From assembly GCF_008801925.2 (NCBI RefSeq), contig NZ_CP062804.1, positions 2,294,001 to 2,358,000 on the forward strand: 64,000 nucleotides of DNA, given 5' to 3'. Shown here piece by piece: positions 35,283-43,827 of the stretch. This DNA is from Cupriavidus basilensis. GTDB lineage: Bacteria > Pseudomonadota > Gammaproteobacteria > Burkholderiales > Burkholderiaceae. Below the pieces are notes generated by a model. That model worked only from the letters and a program-made list of their open reading frames with translations. It did no database searches and had not been told where the DNA came from. Made by a program: the position numbers and the translations under genes. Position 1 is the stretch's first letter, and each line of letters opens with the position of its first letter.

Positions 35283-36149
35283 ATGAGCCAAGCCAACCCC
35301 ATTTTTGTCTATGTTCTTGCCGACGGTGCGCAACACCACGCTCAGGTTGGCGACCTGGTCCGCCAGGCGTCGGCGCATCGCAACGTCTATGCCGGCCTGC
35401 CCGAAGAGAAAGCCGGCGATGCGTCCCTGTTTCTCGCGCATGTCGCCGACGCCGAGGAGCCTTGGCTCGCGAAGCTGGACGAACTCGACCTGCTCGCGCC
35501 CTGCATCTCGCTGATCTGGAGCCGCGCCGGGATTGACGCACTGGCCACGCATCTGCAGCAATTCCTGATCGCCGATATTGGCGACGGCATGGGCGTCATG
35601 CTGCGCTACTTCGATCCCCGCAACCTCAAGACCACCATGACGCTATGGGGCGAGGACACGACGCAAAAGCTGATGGCCCCCATCCTGCAATGGAAATATC
35701 GCGGGCATGAGCCGGAGTGGCAGCGCCTGGACGGCCCCATGAACGGGCATACGGTGCAGACCGCCCCGGTTGCCATCCGCTTCGACCAGCAGCAAGTCGA
35801 TGCCTTCATGGCGCACAGCGAGCCGGATCAGTTGCTGGGCACCCTCGTGGAAAACGGCACGGTGCCAGCGGATGGCCCCTATCTGCCCCGCTTCCGGGAC
35901 TTCCTGGCGCGCTATCGGCGCGTCACGCGGTGGCACCTCACCGAACCCGCGGACCGCTTGCGCTATTGCGAGCACTCGTATCAATACGGGCTGGAATTCG
36001 ATCTGTATCCGGAAGTATGCAGTGCGCTGAAGTCCCGTGCCGAAAGTGGCGAAGGGTTCGGCGACTGCATGGATCGCATCCCCGATTACGTGTGGAACAG
36101 CCTGCGCAGGAAGCTGGTCGCCACGTCAGAGACTGGAGAGACGAAGTGA
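35283..36149 (+). CDS. DUF4123 effector adaptor (Tap/TEC chaperone)
   Basis: 288 residues, starting 13 bp after vgrG. The DUF4123 core is recognisable (IFVYVLADGAQ, LFLAHVADAEEPWLAKL, FLIADIGDGMGVMLRYFDPRNLKTTMTLW). Such cytoplasmic chaperones load a specific effector onto the VgrG encoded next to them, here presumably the DUF2235 phospholipase downstream. The stop overlaps the GTG start of the first lipoprotein gene. The last eight residues (TSETGETK) are duplicated in the mini-ORF at 36754, marking the edge of a tandem duplication. Confidence 0.9.
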   Translation: MSQANPIFVYVLADGAQHHAQVGDLVRQASAHRNVYAGLPEEKAGDASLFLAHVADAEEPWLAKLDELDLLAPCISLIWSRAGIDALATHLQQFLIADIGDGMGVMLRYFDPRNLKTTMTLWGEDTTQKLMAPILQWKYRGHEPEWQRLDGPMNGHTVQTAPVAIRFDQQQVDAFMAHSEPDQLLGTLVENGTVPADGPYLPRFRDFLARYRRVTRWHLTEPADRLRYCEHSYQYGLEFDLYPEVCSALKSRAESGEGFGDCMDRIPDYVWNSLRRKLVATSETGETK

Positions 36150-36757
36150 GTCGAGCTAATACATGGGCGCATGGGCATGTGAAGCGCCGGCTTGCATTGA
36201 TGGTGCTGTTGGGTGCGTGCGTTTCGCTGTTCGCTTGCTCCGAGGAATGGCGTGCAGGCGAGCACAGCGCGACCAAAAAGGAAGAGAGATATGGCGGAGG
36301 CGTTAGCGGCCTGAACTACTCATCGGATGCCATCGAGGGCTTCAGCGTTACCGGGCCACGTGGCATGAACGGCGGGGGGCCGAACATCGGTCCGTCCAGA
36401 AAGGACGGCCCTTCCGGTGGCGGTGCAGAACGGTGCTGCATCGGGATTCCGAAGCACTGGCAGCCCGATACCAGGCTCGAAATCGAGTGGGTGCGCGATC
36501 GCTTTCCCTACAGCCATGAAAACAGAACTGGAGCGGTAGTAATGAAAGCGACCGTGACTGTGCCTCAGTACGGGCCGAAGACCTATGGATTCTGGGCCAT
36601 CTTCCTGCCGGGCGATCGCGTCAAGGTGGTAGTCATGGACGGCAACGCAAACGGCAATAACTCGGTATGGAAACGGCCCGCCGACAACGACCCCTTTGTT
36701 GCCCAAGGGGTACTCGATGAAGCCTTGACGAAGGAACTACAGGAGAGCTTCAAATGA
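36146..36757 (+). CDS. DUF3304-like lipoprotein, probable effector immunity protein (copy 1)
   Basis: 203 residues from GTG 36146 (GTGA overlap with the adaptor; GGAGAG upstream), or about 192 from GTG 36179. A lipobox ends at LFAC-S. The mature part contains SGLNYSSDAIEGFSVTGPRGMNGGG, RCCIGIPKHW, and FWAIFLPGDRVKVVVMDGNANGNN, the DUF3304 pattern. Sequence is less GC-rich than the flanking metabolic genes. Being a lipoprotein between adaptor and lipase effector, it is placed as a periplasmic immunity protein (inference). The stop overlaps the start of a truncated effector relic. Confidence 0.8.
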   Translation: MSRANTWAHGHVKRRLALMVLLGACVSLFACSEEWRAGEHSATKKEERYGGGVSGLNYSSDAIEGFSVTGPRGMNGGGPNIGPSRKDGPSGGGAERCCIGIPKHWQPDTRLEIEWVRDRFPYSHENRTGAVVMKATVTVPQYGPKTYGFWAIFLPGDRVKVVVMDGNANGNNSVWKRPADNDPFVAQGVLDEALTKELQESFK

Positions 36758-36849
36758 GCGTAAGGAGAGAAAGCCTACAACAACGGAGAAATTCCAAACC
36801 CGGATGGACGGCGCGCGCTGCCACCTCGGGGACTGGAGAGACAAAGTGA
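36754..36849 (+). pseudogene. Chimeric mini-ORF: effector start fused to adaptor end
   Basis: A 31-codon frame. It begins as the DUF2235 effector gene does (ATGAGCGTA, then the GGAGAGAAAGCCTACAACAA block found at 37522-37541) with roughly 60 bp missing between these blocks, and ends with the adaptor-like TSGTGETK and a stop overlapping the GTG of the second lipoprotein. It is the scar of a tandem duplication in which an effector copy was lost. Confidence 0.8.
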
Positions 36850-37466
36850 ATCGAGTTAATACATGGACGCATGCGCGCATGAAGTGCCAGCTTGCGATGA
36901 TGCTGCCGTTGGCTGCATGCTTGTCGCTGTCTGCCTGCTCCGAGGAACGGCCGATTGGCAAGCCGCCCAATCACGCCAGCGCGACCAAAAAGGAAGAGAG
37001 ATATGGCGGAGGCGTTAGCGGCCTGAACTACTCATCGGATGCCATCTATCGCTTCAGCGTCAGCGGGCCACGTGGCATGAACGGCGGGGGTGCCAACATG
37101 AGCCCGGCATATAAGGATGGGCCTGCCACTGCTGGGGAGATGTGCTGCATCGGGATTCCGAAGTACTGGCAGCCCAATACCAAACTCGAAATCGAGTGGG
37201 AGCGGGACCGCTTTCCCTACAACCATGAAAACAGAACCGGAGCAGTAGTAATGAAAGCGACCGTGACAGTGCCTCAGTATGCGCCGAAGACATCCGGTTT
37301 TTTTGCCATTTTCCTACCAGGAGATCGCGTGAAAGTCATGGTAGGAGACGGCAATGCCAATGGGAACAACGATGTCAATATCAGACCTCCCGATGACGAC
37401 CCGTTTATTGCCCAAGGGGTACTCGACGAAGCACTGACGAAAGAACTACAGGAGCGTTTCAAATGA
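36846..37466 (+). CDS. DUF3304-like lipoprotein, probable effector immunity protein (copy 2)
   Basis: 206 residues from GTG 36846 by analogy with copy 1 (alternative ATG at 36879). The lipobox ends LSAC-S. It is clearly paralogous to copy 1 along its length (ATKKEERYGGGVSGLNYSSD, HENRTGAVVMKATVTVPQY, AQGVLDEALTKELQ) but diverged at several internal sites. Its stop overlaps the ATG of the phospholipase (ATGA), the tight coupling expected of a cognate immunity-effector pair. Copy 1 would then be an orphan immunity gene. Confidence 0.82.
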   Translation: MNRVNTWTHARMKCQLAMMLPLAACLSLSACSEERPIGKPPNHASATKKEERYGGGVSGLNYSSDAIYRFSVSGPRGMNGGGANMSPAYKDGPATAGEMCCIGIPKYWQPNTKLEIEWERDRFPYNHENRTGAVVMKATVTVPQYAPKTSGFFAIFLPGDRVKVMVGDGNANGNNDVNIRPPDDDPFIAQGVLDEALTKELQERFK

Positions 37467-39688
37467 GCGTACTGCGCTGGCCTGCCGCGATGCCGGAAAC
37501 GAACAAAGGTCGCCTCCCGGAAGGAGAGAAAGCCTACAACAAGGGAAAAATGCGTGTAGTCGATCCGCTGGGCGACTGCGAGCAGACCATCCACATCTGC
37601 CTGTTCTTCGACGGCACCAACAACAATGATGACCCCAATAACAAATGGCGTGATTCCGTCCATGGGACGCACACCAATGTAGTCCGGCTGTTCAGAGCCA
37701 GCAAGAATAGGCCAGAACAAGGTCTATTCAGCTACTACATCGTTGGGGTGGGCACACCATTCCCCGAGATCGGAGAGGAGACGTACAGCAGCGCAGGCAA
37801 GGCACTAGCAGCGGGATTCGCCAAGCGCTGCGTGTGGGGCTATACGCGTGTGCTAAATGCGGTTTATAAGGCGATTACGGCAAAGCATGGTGACGATCTG
37901 ATTAAGGAGGATGATGCTGGCAAAATTTGTGCAACGCTCGACAGAGCTTTCTATTCCTTCAAGCTCGCAGAAAGAGAGAAGCACCTCGGCAGCATTCATG
38001 AGGCCGTGGTCCGCAGTTGCCAGCGCAACCGCTTGATCAAGAAGGCCTACATCAACGTCTTTGGCTTCTCGCGCGGCGCGGCGGGCGCCAGGGTCTTTGT
38101 CAGCAGGCTGATCAAGCGCTGGGCCAAGAACGGGAAACTGATCGACAGGATTCCCTATGAGGTGAATTTCATGGGGCTGTTCGATACGGTGGCATCGGTT
38201 GGGCCGCCGGACTCCACCCGTGCCGCCGTGGATTCCGATAAATTTGACGGGCACTTCAGCTGGTCCGGTGGTGGCGCGCTGAACATCCCGCCGCAAGTGC
38301 GGCGCTGCGTGCATTTCTTCTCGATTCACGAACAGCGCATGAGTTTTCCGCTGGACTCGATCCGGCAAGGCAAGCGCTATCCGGTGGATTTCGTCAGGCT
38401 GCTGGAAGTGGCCTATCCCGGTGTTCATTCGGACGTGGGCGGCAGCTATGCGCCTGGCGACCAGGGCAAGTCCACCAAGGGCGAGGGACACAGGCTGGGC
38501 AAGATCCCCTTGCATGACATGTACATCGAGGCTCTGAATGCCGGCGTTCCGCTACGTCTGGATAAGGACGGCGACGACGATCGCATGGACGACTCGCACC
38601 TGCAAGACTTCTCCATCGATCCCGCCGTCGCCAAAGCCTTCAACGACTGGCGCGCTAAGCTGCCCGCCATGGATAGCCTGGAGCAGGCACTGGAATTCGG
38701 GCTGCGGCAGAACCTGCAATGGCGTGCGCTGCGGGCACGCTACCACACGGGCCATTACCTCACCAATCAGCCTTTCTATCGGTTCTGCGCGGACAAGCGC
38801 GAAGACAGGAAGACCCCTCACGCGCTAAGGACGGAAGCCGACAGGAGGCGGAAGACCGACCCCGAAATTGAACGGTTAAAGAAGGAAAACGCCGAACTGG
38901 ACAGCAAGATGAAGCTGTTGAAGGCGCGTGCCAGTTCCCGGCGGGCGATCCCGCAGATCATGGCCGACATGAAGGAACTGGGGGACATCAAGGCCAGGAT
39001 CGCGGCCAACGAAGCCGCCATTCTGGCGCGCGAGGTGGCCATTCTTGCCGAGGTGGCCGGCAAGAAGCCGGAAGATTGCCGGCCCGGCGAAGGCGCGGAC
39101 GAACTGGTGACCAATGACCGCACGGACCTGCTCGAAGCGGCTGAGGAATTCCAGTTGCTACTGGGCTTTCTACACCCGGATCAGCAAGCCAGTCTCAATG
39201 TCAAGACGCAATCCGTCGAACGGTGGTTCTCGTTCGATGACTTTCGCAAGGGTGGCATCGGGCCGGGCGGCGCGATCGTTGGCACGTGGGAAAAATCCGG
39301 CATGCACCTGTGCGTGCCGCGTGCCGACCGCCCGATGACGGATTCGGCCAGTGTGGCGCTGGTAGCGCCGGATGCAATGGTATCCACGGCGGCTATCAGG
39401 AAGTACTACGCCGTTGACGACGTGCTGGTGGAGCCCGCCCGCGAAATGGTTGCCTACCTGAGAGCAACCACCGCCGCCAAGGCGGTGGATGAATTTGCCT
39501 TGCGCGAGAGAGCCGCCGTCGAGATGTTCGACAACTACATCCATGACAGCCGCGCCTGGTTCCGTGTGCCCCACTTCCATGAGTACGCGCCCGGCGGATA
39601 TGGATGGGCACGTACGGTCTTTGTCGGGGATGACGAGAAGATCCGGCACCTTGGCATGACTGGGGGCGCGCAAAGGCGCGCGGCATAG
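37463..39688 (+). CDS. DUF2235 phospholipase, Tle1-like T6SS effector
   Basis: 741 residues. The alpha/beta hydrolase core is that of Tle1 lipases: FFDGTNNN near residue 48, nucleophile elbow GFSRG with Ser203, Asp241 in MGLFDTVASVG, and His322 in YPGVHSDVGGSY, a plausible Ser-Asp-His triad. A Lys/Glu-rich coiled coil lies at about 455-490, followed by a C-terminal domain without recognised family. No signal peptide, as expected for a protein delivered by the T6SS into the target periplasm to cleave phospholipids. Coupled to the upstream lipoprotein and adaptor. Confidence 0.88.
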   Translation: MSVLRWPAAMPETNKGRLPEGEKAYNKGKMRVVDPLGDCEQTIHICLFFDGTNNNDDPNNKWRDSVHGTHTNVVRLFRASKNRPEQGLFSYYIVGVGTPFPEIGEETYSSAGKALAAGFAKRCVWGYTRVLNAVYKAITAKHGDDLIKEDDAGKICATLDRAFYSFKLAEREKHLGSIHEAVVRSCQRNRLIKKAYINVFGFSRGAAGARVFVSRLIKRWAKNGKLIDRIPYEVNFMGLFDTVASVGPPDSTRAAVDSDKFDGHFSWSGGGALNIPPQVRRCVHFFSIHEQRMSFPLDSIRQGKRYPVDFVRLLEVAYPGVHSDVGGSYAPGDQGKSTKGEGHRLGKIPLHDMYIEALNAGVPLRLDKDGDDDRMDDSHLQDFSIDPAVAKAFNDWRAKLPAMDSLEQALEFGLRQNLQWRALRARYHTGHYLTNQPFYRFCADKREDRKTPHALRTEADRRRKTDPEIERLKKENAELDSKMKLLKARASSRRAIPQIMADMKELGDIKARIAANEAAILAREVAILAEVAGKKPEDCRPGEGADELVTNDRTDLLEAAEEFQLLLGFLHPDQQASLNVKTQSVERWFSFDDFRKGGIGPGGAIVGTWEKSGMHLCVPRADRPMTDSASVALVAPDAMVSTAAIRKYYAVDDVLVEPAREMVAYLRATTAAKAVDEFALRERAAVEMFDNYIHDSRAWFRVPHFHEYAPGGYGWARTVFVGDDEKIRHLGMTGGAQRRAA

Positions 39689-39802
39689 CAGAAGGCCGTT
39701 CGCATTGCCACGGCAACCAGCGCATCGGCTAACGCATCGACCAGCACTTTAAACAGCACTTTAACCGGCGCGTCAACCCGCGCTTCAACCTGGGAAACAC
39801 GT

Positions 39803-40276
39803 ATGAACTACACCAACTCTCAACAACCTTCCTTCGCCTTTGTGGCCGCCTCCTGGGCTGCGCTTTTGGCGGGCTTTCTTGCCTTCCTGATCGGCCTGTT
39901 CAATGCCGACATGCAACTCAATGAAAAAGGCTATTACTTCACCGTCTTGGTGTATGGCCTGTTCGCCGCCGTCTCCGTGCAGAAGTCCGTCCGCGACAGG
40001 CTGGAGGGCATTCCTGTCACGGGGATTTACTATGGGCTGAGCTGGCTGTCCGTGCTGCTGGCAGTGCTCTTGCTGTGCGTCGGGCTGTTCAATGCCACGC
40101 TTGCCTTGAGCGAGAAGGGCTTTTATGCCATGTCGTTTGCGCTGGCCCTGTTTGGCGCAATTGCCGTGCAGAAGAACACCCGCGACACCCAGGCAGCAAG
40201 GCCGACGTCCATCAATGCCGATGCGGTCCGCATCATCAATGACGGTGCCGCCCCCGGCCAGGTGGACGAGGCATGA
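39803..40276 (+). CDS. YiaA/YiaB-type inner membrane protein
   Basis: 157 residues with four hydrophobic helices in two repeated halves ([49 protein letters not shown] and [50 protein letters not shown]), the yiaAB repeat. The polar C-terminal tail is short. It overlaps the TssL-like gene by four bases (ATGA), tying it to the T6SS island. Role unknown. The 114-bp leader contains a tandem CAGCACTTTAA repeat near 39742-39763. Confidence 0.85.
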   Translation: MNYTNSQQPSFAFVAASWAALLAGFLAFLIGLFNADMQLNEKGYYFTVLVYGLFAAVSVQKSVRDRLEGIPVTGIYYGLSWLSVLLAVLLLCVGLFNATLALSEKGFYAMSFALALFGAIAVQKNTRDTQAARPTSINADAVRIINDGAAPGQVDEA

Positions 40277-41577
40277 CCGCGTGGCTGGACAAGGACGCCC
40301 CCCCGCCGCAGCGGGGGCAGCAGGCGCCCGGCGCCTCCGTGAAGCTGGCCGTGACAGGCCAGGAGAAGCAGGAGGCCGACCCGACGCCCCTGCCCGCGGG
40401 CAAGACCATCGAGGCCCGCGTCGCCGAGATTGACGGCACGCCCAATCCCCTGCTGGGAGCCGCCCGGCGGCTGCTGCGGGCGCTGGCCGACATGCCGCCC
40501 ATACTGGAGGAGCGCGCTACGGTGGAGCGGCTGCGCGCCCTGCTGGAGCAGGAACTGCGCACTTTCCAGGCTGTGTGCGACCGGCTGAACATCGACCGCG
40601 GGCACACCACCGGCGTGCATTACGCGCTGTGCACGGCGCTGGACGAGGCCGTGGCCCATACCGAATGGGGCGGCGGCAGCGCCGCCTCGCTCGGCGCGTG
40701 GCCGGGCAGCGCCTTGGCATCAACCTTTCACCAGGACTGCGAGGGTGGCGTCAAGGTCTTTCTCATCCTGGGCCGGCTGGTGGACTCGGTGGCCGAGAAC
40801 ATCGGCCCCATCGAGGTCTACTACCATATCCTGTCGCTGGGGTTCGAGGGGCGGTATCGCGGCGTGGCGGACGGCGAACGACAGCTGCGCCATATCCGGA
40901 GCCGCCTGCTGGAGGCAATCAACAAGCACCGTGACCCGGTGCCCGAGGCGCTGTCGCCGAACGTGCAGCCCGCACCGCCGGGGCGCTTCCAGCACCTGGG
41001 TGGCATCCCCATCTGGGTGACCTGGGTGCTTGGCCTGCTGGTTGTTTCGGGCATGGCCGGCTATTACAAGTACCAGCTGACGCTCCGGGAGCGCGACCTC
41101 GTGCAGCAGATTGTCGCGATCGGCAATATGAAGCCACCGCCGCCACCAAAGACGCTGCGCCTCGCCCAGTTGCTGAAGGATGAGATCGCGCGCGGCGTGG
41201 TCGCGGTCAAGGACGACGACCGCCGCAGCACCGTGACATTCCGGGGCGACGCTATGTTCGGCGCCGGAAAAGCCGAGATCAGCAAAACGCTGATGCCAAC
41301 GCTGGACAAGGTCGCATCCGAGATCAAGCAGGTGCAGGGCATGGTGCAGGTGACCGGCCACAGCGACAACCAGCCGATCAAGAGCGCGCGCTATGCATCG
41401 AACCAGGCCCTGTCCGAGGAGCGCGCCGCCGTGGTCAGTGAGTACCTGGCCCGCAAGGGCGTCGCCAAAGGGCGCCTTGAAGCCATCGGCAAGGGCGACA
41501 CCGAACCGCTGACGGACAACAAGACCCCTGCGGCCCGCGCGGCAAACCGGCGCGTGGAAGTGGTGGTGACTCAGTAA
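40273..41577 (+). CDS. tssL: DotU/TssL-type protein with C-terminal OmpA domain
   Basis: 434 residues. The N-terminal cytoplasmic DotU domain has [33 protein letters not shown] and [13 protein letters not shown]. One membrane helix near residues 253-272 ([18 protein letters not shown]) is followed by a periplasmic OmpA-like domain ([42 protein letters not shown]) that would bind peptidoglycan. TssL anchors the T6SS baseplate to the membrane complex. Here it stands without TssJ, TssM or TssK, so it is either an accessory/second TssL or a remnant of a larger locus. Confidence 0.9.
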   Translation: MTAWLDKDAPPPQRGQQAPGASVKLAVTGQEKQEADPTPLPAGKTIEARVAEIDGTPNPLLGAARRLLRALADMPPILEERATVERLRALLEQELRTFQAVCDRLNIDRGHTTGVHYALCTALDEAVAHTEWGGGSAASLGAWPGSALASTFHQDCEGGVKVFLILGRLVDSVAENIGPIEVYYHILSLGFEGRYRGVADGERQLRHIRSRLLEAINKHRDPVPEALSPNVQPAPPGRFQHLGGIPIWVTWVLGLLVVSGMAGYYKYQLTLRERDLVQQIVAIGNMKPPPPPKTLRLAQLLKDEIARGVVAVKDDDRRSTVTFRGDAMFGAGKAEISKTLMPTLDKVASEIKQVQGMVQVTGHSDNQPIKSARYASNQALSEERAAVVSEYLARKGVAKGRLEAIGKGDTEPLTDNKTPAARAANRRVEVVVTQ

Positions 41578-41593
41578 CGCAGGAGCAATCGGA

Positions 41594-41878
41594 ATGCCAG
41601 GAACACTCATCAAGAAGGGCGACAAGACCAGCCATGACGGCGTGGTCATTACCGGGGCCGAGGACGACCTGCTCGACGGGCAGCCCATGGCGCGCCTTGG
41701 CGACCTCGTGGACTGCCCCGAACGCTACCCGGACGGGCGACCGCACGGGGTCAACAAGATCATCACTGCAACCTCTGGCCTGATGAGTGGCACCCGTCCC
41801 GTGGCCTGTGAGGGCGACCGCACCGAATGCGGCTGCGTGCTGATCGGCAGCTCAGACGCCATGGCAGGCCAGCTGTGA
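41594..41878 (+). CDS. PAAR-domain spike tip protein
   Basis: 94 residues spanning essentially a single PAAR domain: MPGTLIKKGDKTSHDGVVITGAEDDLLDGQPMARLGDLVDCP then HGVNKIITATSGLM and CEGDRTECGCVLIGSS, with the Zn-binding His/Cys residues. It caps the VgrG trimer and may recruit effectors. It has no C-terminal toxin extension. It starts 16 bp after the TssL-like gene. Confidence 0.92.
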   Translation: MPGTLIKKGDKTSHDGVVITGAEDDLLDGQPMARLGDLVDCPERYPDGRPHGVNKIITATSGLMSGTRPVACEGDRTECGCVLIGSSDAMAGQL

Positions 41879-41951
41879 AGCCGCGACACGTTGCCCCCAG
41901 CGGGGTCCGAATCACGCCGCCCATTCCAAATCCGTTCCTGCACAAGGCGAT

Positions 41952-42698
41952 ATGAACCCAAAAATCAACTGGCTGAAAACCATCCAGCATTCCTACGTCT
42001 CGGCATTCCAGGTCTTGACTGCACTTCCACGCCTCGTGGGCTTGACAGTTGCAGTCCTTAGCGCCGTTTCCTGCTGGATTTCCCGCCTCAGAGACGGCGG
42101 AATGTCGACCATGGATTTGCTGGTCCTGTTCACCGGCCTACAAACGATTGTTGCAGCTCCCTTGCAGTTGGGAGGCTATCGTCTTCTGTTGCTAGGGAAG
42201 ACAACGAAAAGCTGGTCAAGCAAGACAACCGAGTTCTTCCTGCTCACCGTAGCCGAGAGTACCGGCAACTTCCTCGCCATGCTATTTCTGACAGTATGGG
42301 TCTTGATATCCCCAACCTGGGGAGTTGTCGCTATTGCGCTGGTTCTGGCAATCAGCTCCTGCTTCTTGTACGCCCGCCTGACCCTGATGCTGCCCGCATT
42401 GGCCATCGATGCACGAAATGCGTCCTTTAGGCAGATATGGGACATGAGCCGCGGGCGCGTTTGGTCTGTCCTGGCAACAATCACTGTGACCACGTTTCCC
42501 GTGTACGTTGTTCTGCACTTTTTCCCGGTGAGCAACCCGACCGAAGCATTCCGCAATATCACGCTGCTTGACGCTGTGCTGTACTCCATGGTCTGCGTAT
42601 CGTCAAACCTGCTCAGTATCGGTGCGCTCGCGGCCCTTTACCGCTGGCTGGCACCAACGCCAGCAAATCAATGCGCCGACGCTGCGCAGCTACTATGA
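41952..42698 (+). CDS. Multi-span membrane protein of unknown function
   Basis: 248 residues with about six hydrophobic helices (LVGLTVAVLSAVSCWI, LVLFTGLQTIVAAPLQLGGYRLLLL, NFLAMLFLTVWVLISPTWGVVAIALVLAISSCFLYARLTL, VLATITVTTFPVYVVLHFF, SMVCVSSNLLSIGALAALYRW). The pattern recalls the membrane domain of glycerophosphodiesterase-like proteins, but no catalytic motif is present. Less GC-rich than neighbours, suggesting recent acquisition. Overlaps the next gene by ATGA. Its place after PAAR makes effector accessory or immunity roles possible. Confidence 0.7.
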   Translation: MNPKINWLKTIQHSYVSAFQVLTALPRLVGLTVAVLSAVSCWISRLRDGGMSTMDLLVLFTGLQTIVAAPLQLGGYRLLLLGKTTKSWSSKTTEFFLLTVAESTGNFLAMLFLTVWVLISPTWGVVAIALVLAISSCFLYARLTLMLPALAIDARNASFRQIWDMSRGRVWSVLATITVTTFPVYVVLHFFPVSNPTEAFRNITLLDAVLYSMVCVSSNLLSIGALAALYRWLAPTPANQCADAAQLL

Positions 42699-43523
42699 CT
42701 TTCTGGACCGCGAGAGCGGCAAGATGGCTAGGCCTGCGCCGCAGCCAGGAAGCCGCGCCATGGGTCAAACGCGCAGACGGTGCGCTTACACGGGAACTAC
42801 GCCCAGGCGTATCCTGCGTGGTCCATCCCGACGCGCGCGTCGAACTGAACCTGGAAACCTTTGCCGGGATCGAGATAGCCGAGCCGTGGGAAGTCCTCGG
42901 GCGAGAGCAAATCAGCATCGCGGGCATTGACTCGCACGACGTGCGGTTCCTGGACGGCGGGCGTGTGCAATATGCCATCAATTCGCGGGGCCAGTTGGTC
43001 GATTTCCGCGCCAAGGGCGTGACTGTTCGGGTGTCGCCCGACAATCGCGTGTTCCTGCTGACGACACGCCCCGACAGACAGACCGGTGTTGCGGCCTGGT
43101 GCGCGGCTCACCGGCAATCGGTGGTGGTCAGCGGTGGCCTGGCCCTCGCATTCGCACTCGGATGGCTGATGTCGTCGCTGCCGGCAATCTCCGGACCGTT
43201 CGCTGCCGGCTCGCTGATGATACTCGGCTTGATGGTGTCTGCTGCCGTCGTGGCCAGGAAGTATCCGTCCAGGGGACCCGTCGTTGCAGCCACCTGCTTT
43301 GCCATCCTCTGGCCTCTCACGTGGTGCCTGACACGGGAGATGGCCGATGCGATGGGCGTACCACCGGCTCCCAAAAACATGGTTGGACAGCCCATGGCTG
43401 CTGTTCGGTGTCGAGGCCGGCCTGCTCGCCCTGTTGATGATCCATGTACTCCGAATTCAGGACCAGACCACGGCCTATTCGGGCCTGCGCGAACTCGCTC
43501 CGCCCAGAAACCACACCTTGTGA
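42695..43523 (+). pseudogene. Membrane protein of unknown function, probable frameshift near 43375
   Basis: The start at 42695 overlaps the previous stop (ATGA). A soluble N-terminal part (~145 residues, VHPDARVELNLETFAGIEIAEPWEVLGREQISIAGID) is followed by hydrophobic helices. In the original frame the C-terminus after about residue 225 becomes Arg/Pro-rich and runs to 43570. The +1 frame instead gives WLDSPWLLFGVEAGLLALLM, a normal membrane helix, and stops at 43523. Removing one A from the A5 run at 43373-43377 would restore it. Either a real frameshift or a sequencing error. No family recognised. Confidence 0.65.
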
Positions 43524-43827
43524 TTCTCGGGAACAAGTCACATCTGACACGCACCGCAGACACCGTTTGAAAACAGGGCTATCCGATGCCTATCTCATCA
43601 AGTCGCTGCCGCATGCCGCATCTCCCTGGCTCTCACCGCTGCATATGCAAGCGCTGCCCCTCCCGGGCGATGTTCTCCTCCTTGCCCACAAGAAGCGCCG
43701 CAGCCGATTGCCGGCCGAGGACCGGATCACTCCGGAAGGACGCATCATCAATGCCGGGCTCAGGCGGCGCAAAGGCAGGGTTGCCACAAAGGGATGCGGC
43801 TGCCACCCTCCAGCCCTGCCCCGGGGC
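43524..43827. other. Gap between T6SS island and pic cluster
   Basis: About 300 bp with short open frames in several directions but no family resemblance. Possibly degraded sequence at the island's right edge; no attachment-site gene, tRNA or integrase is visible. Confidence 0.4.
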
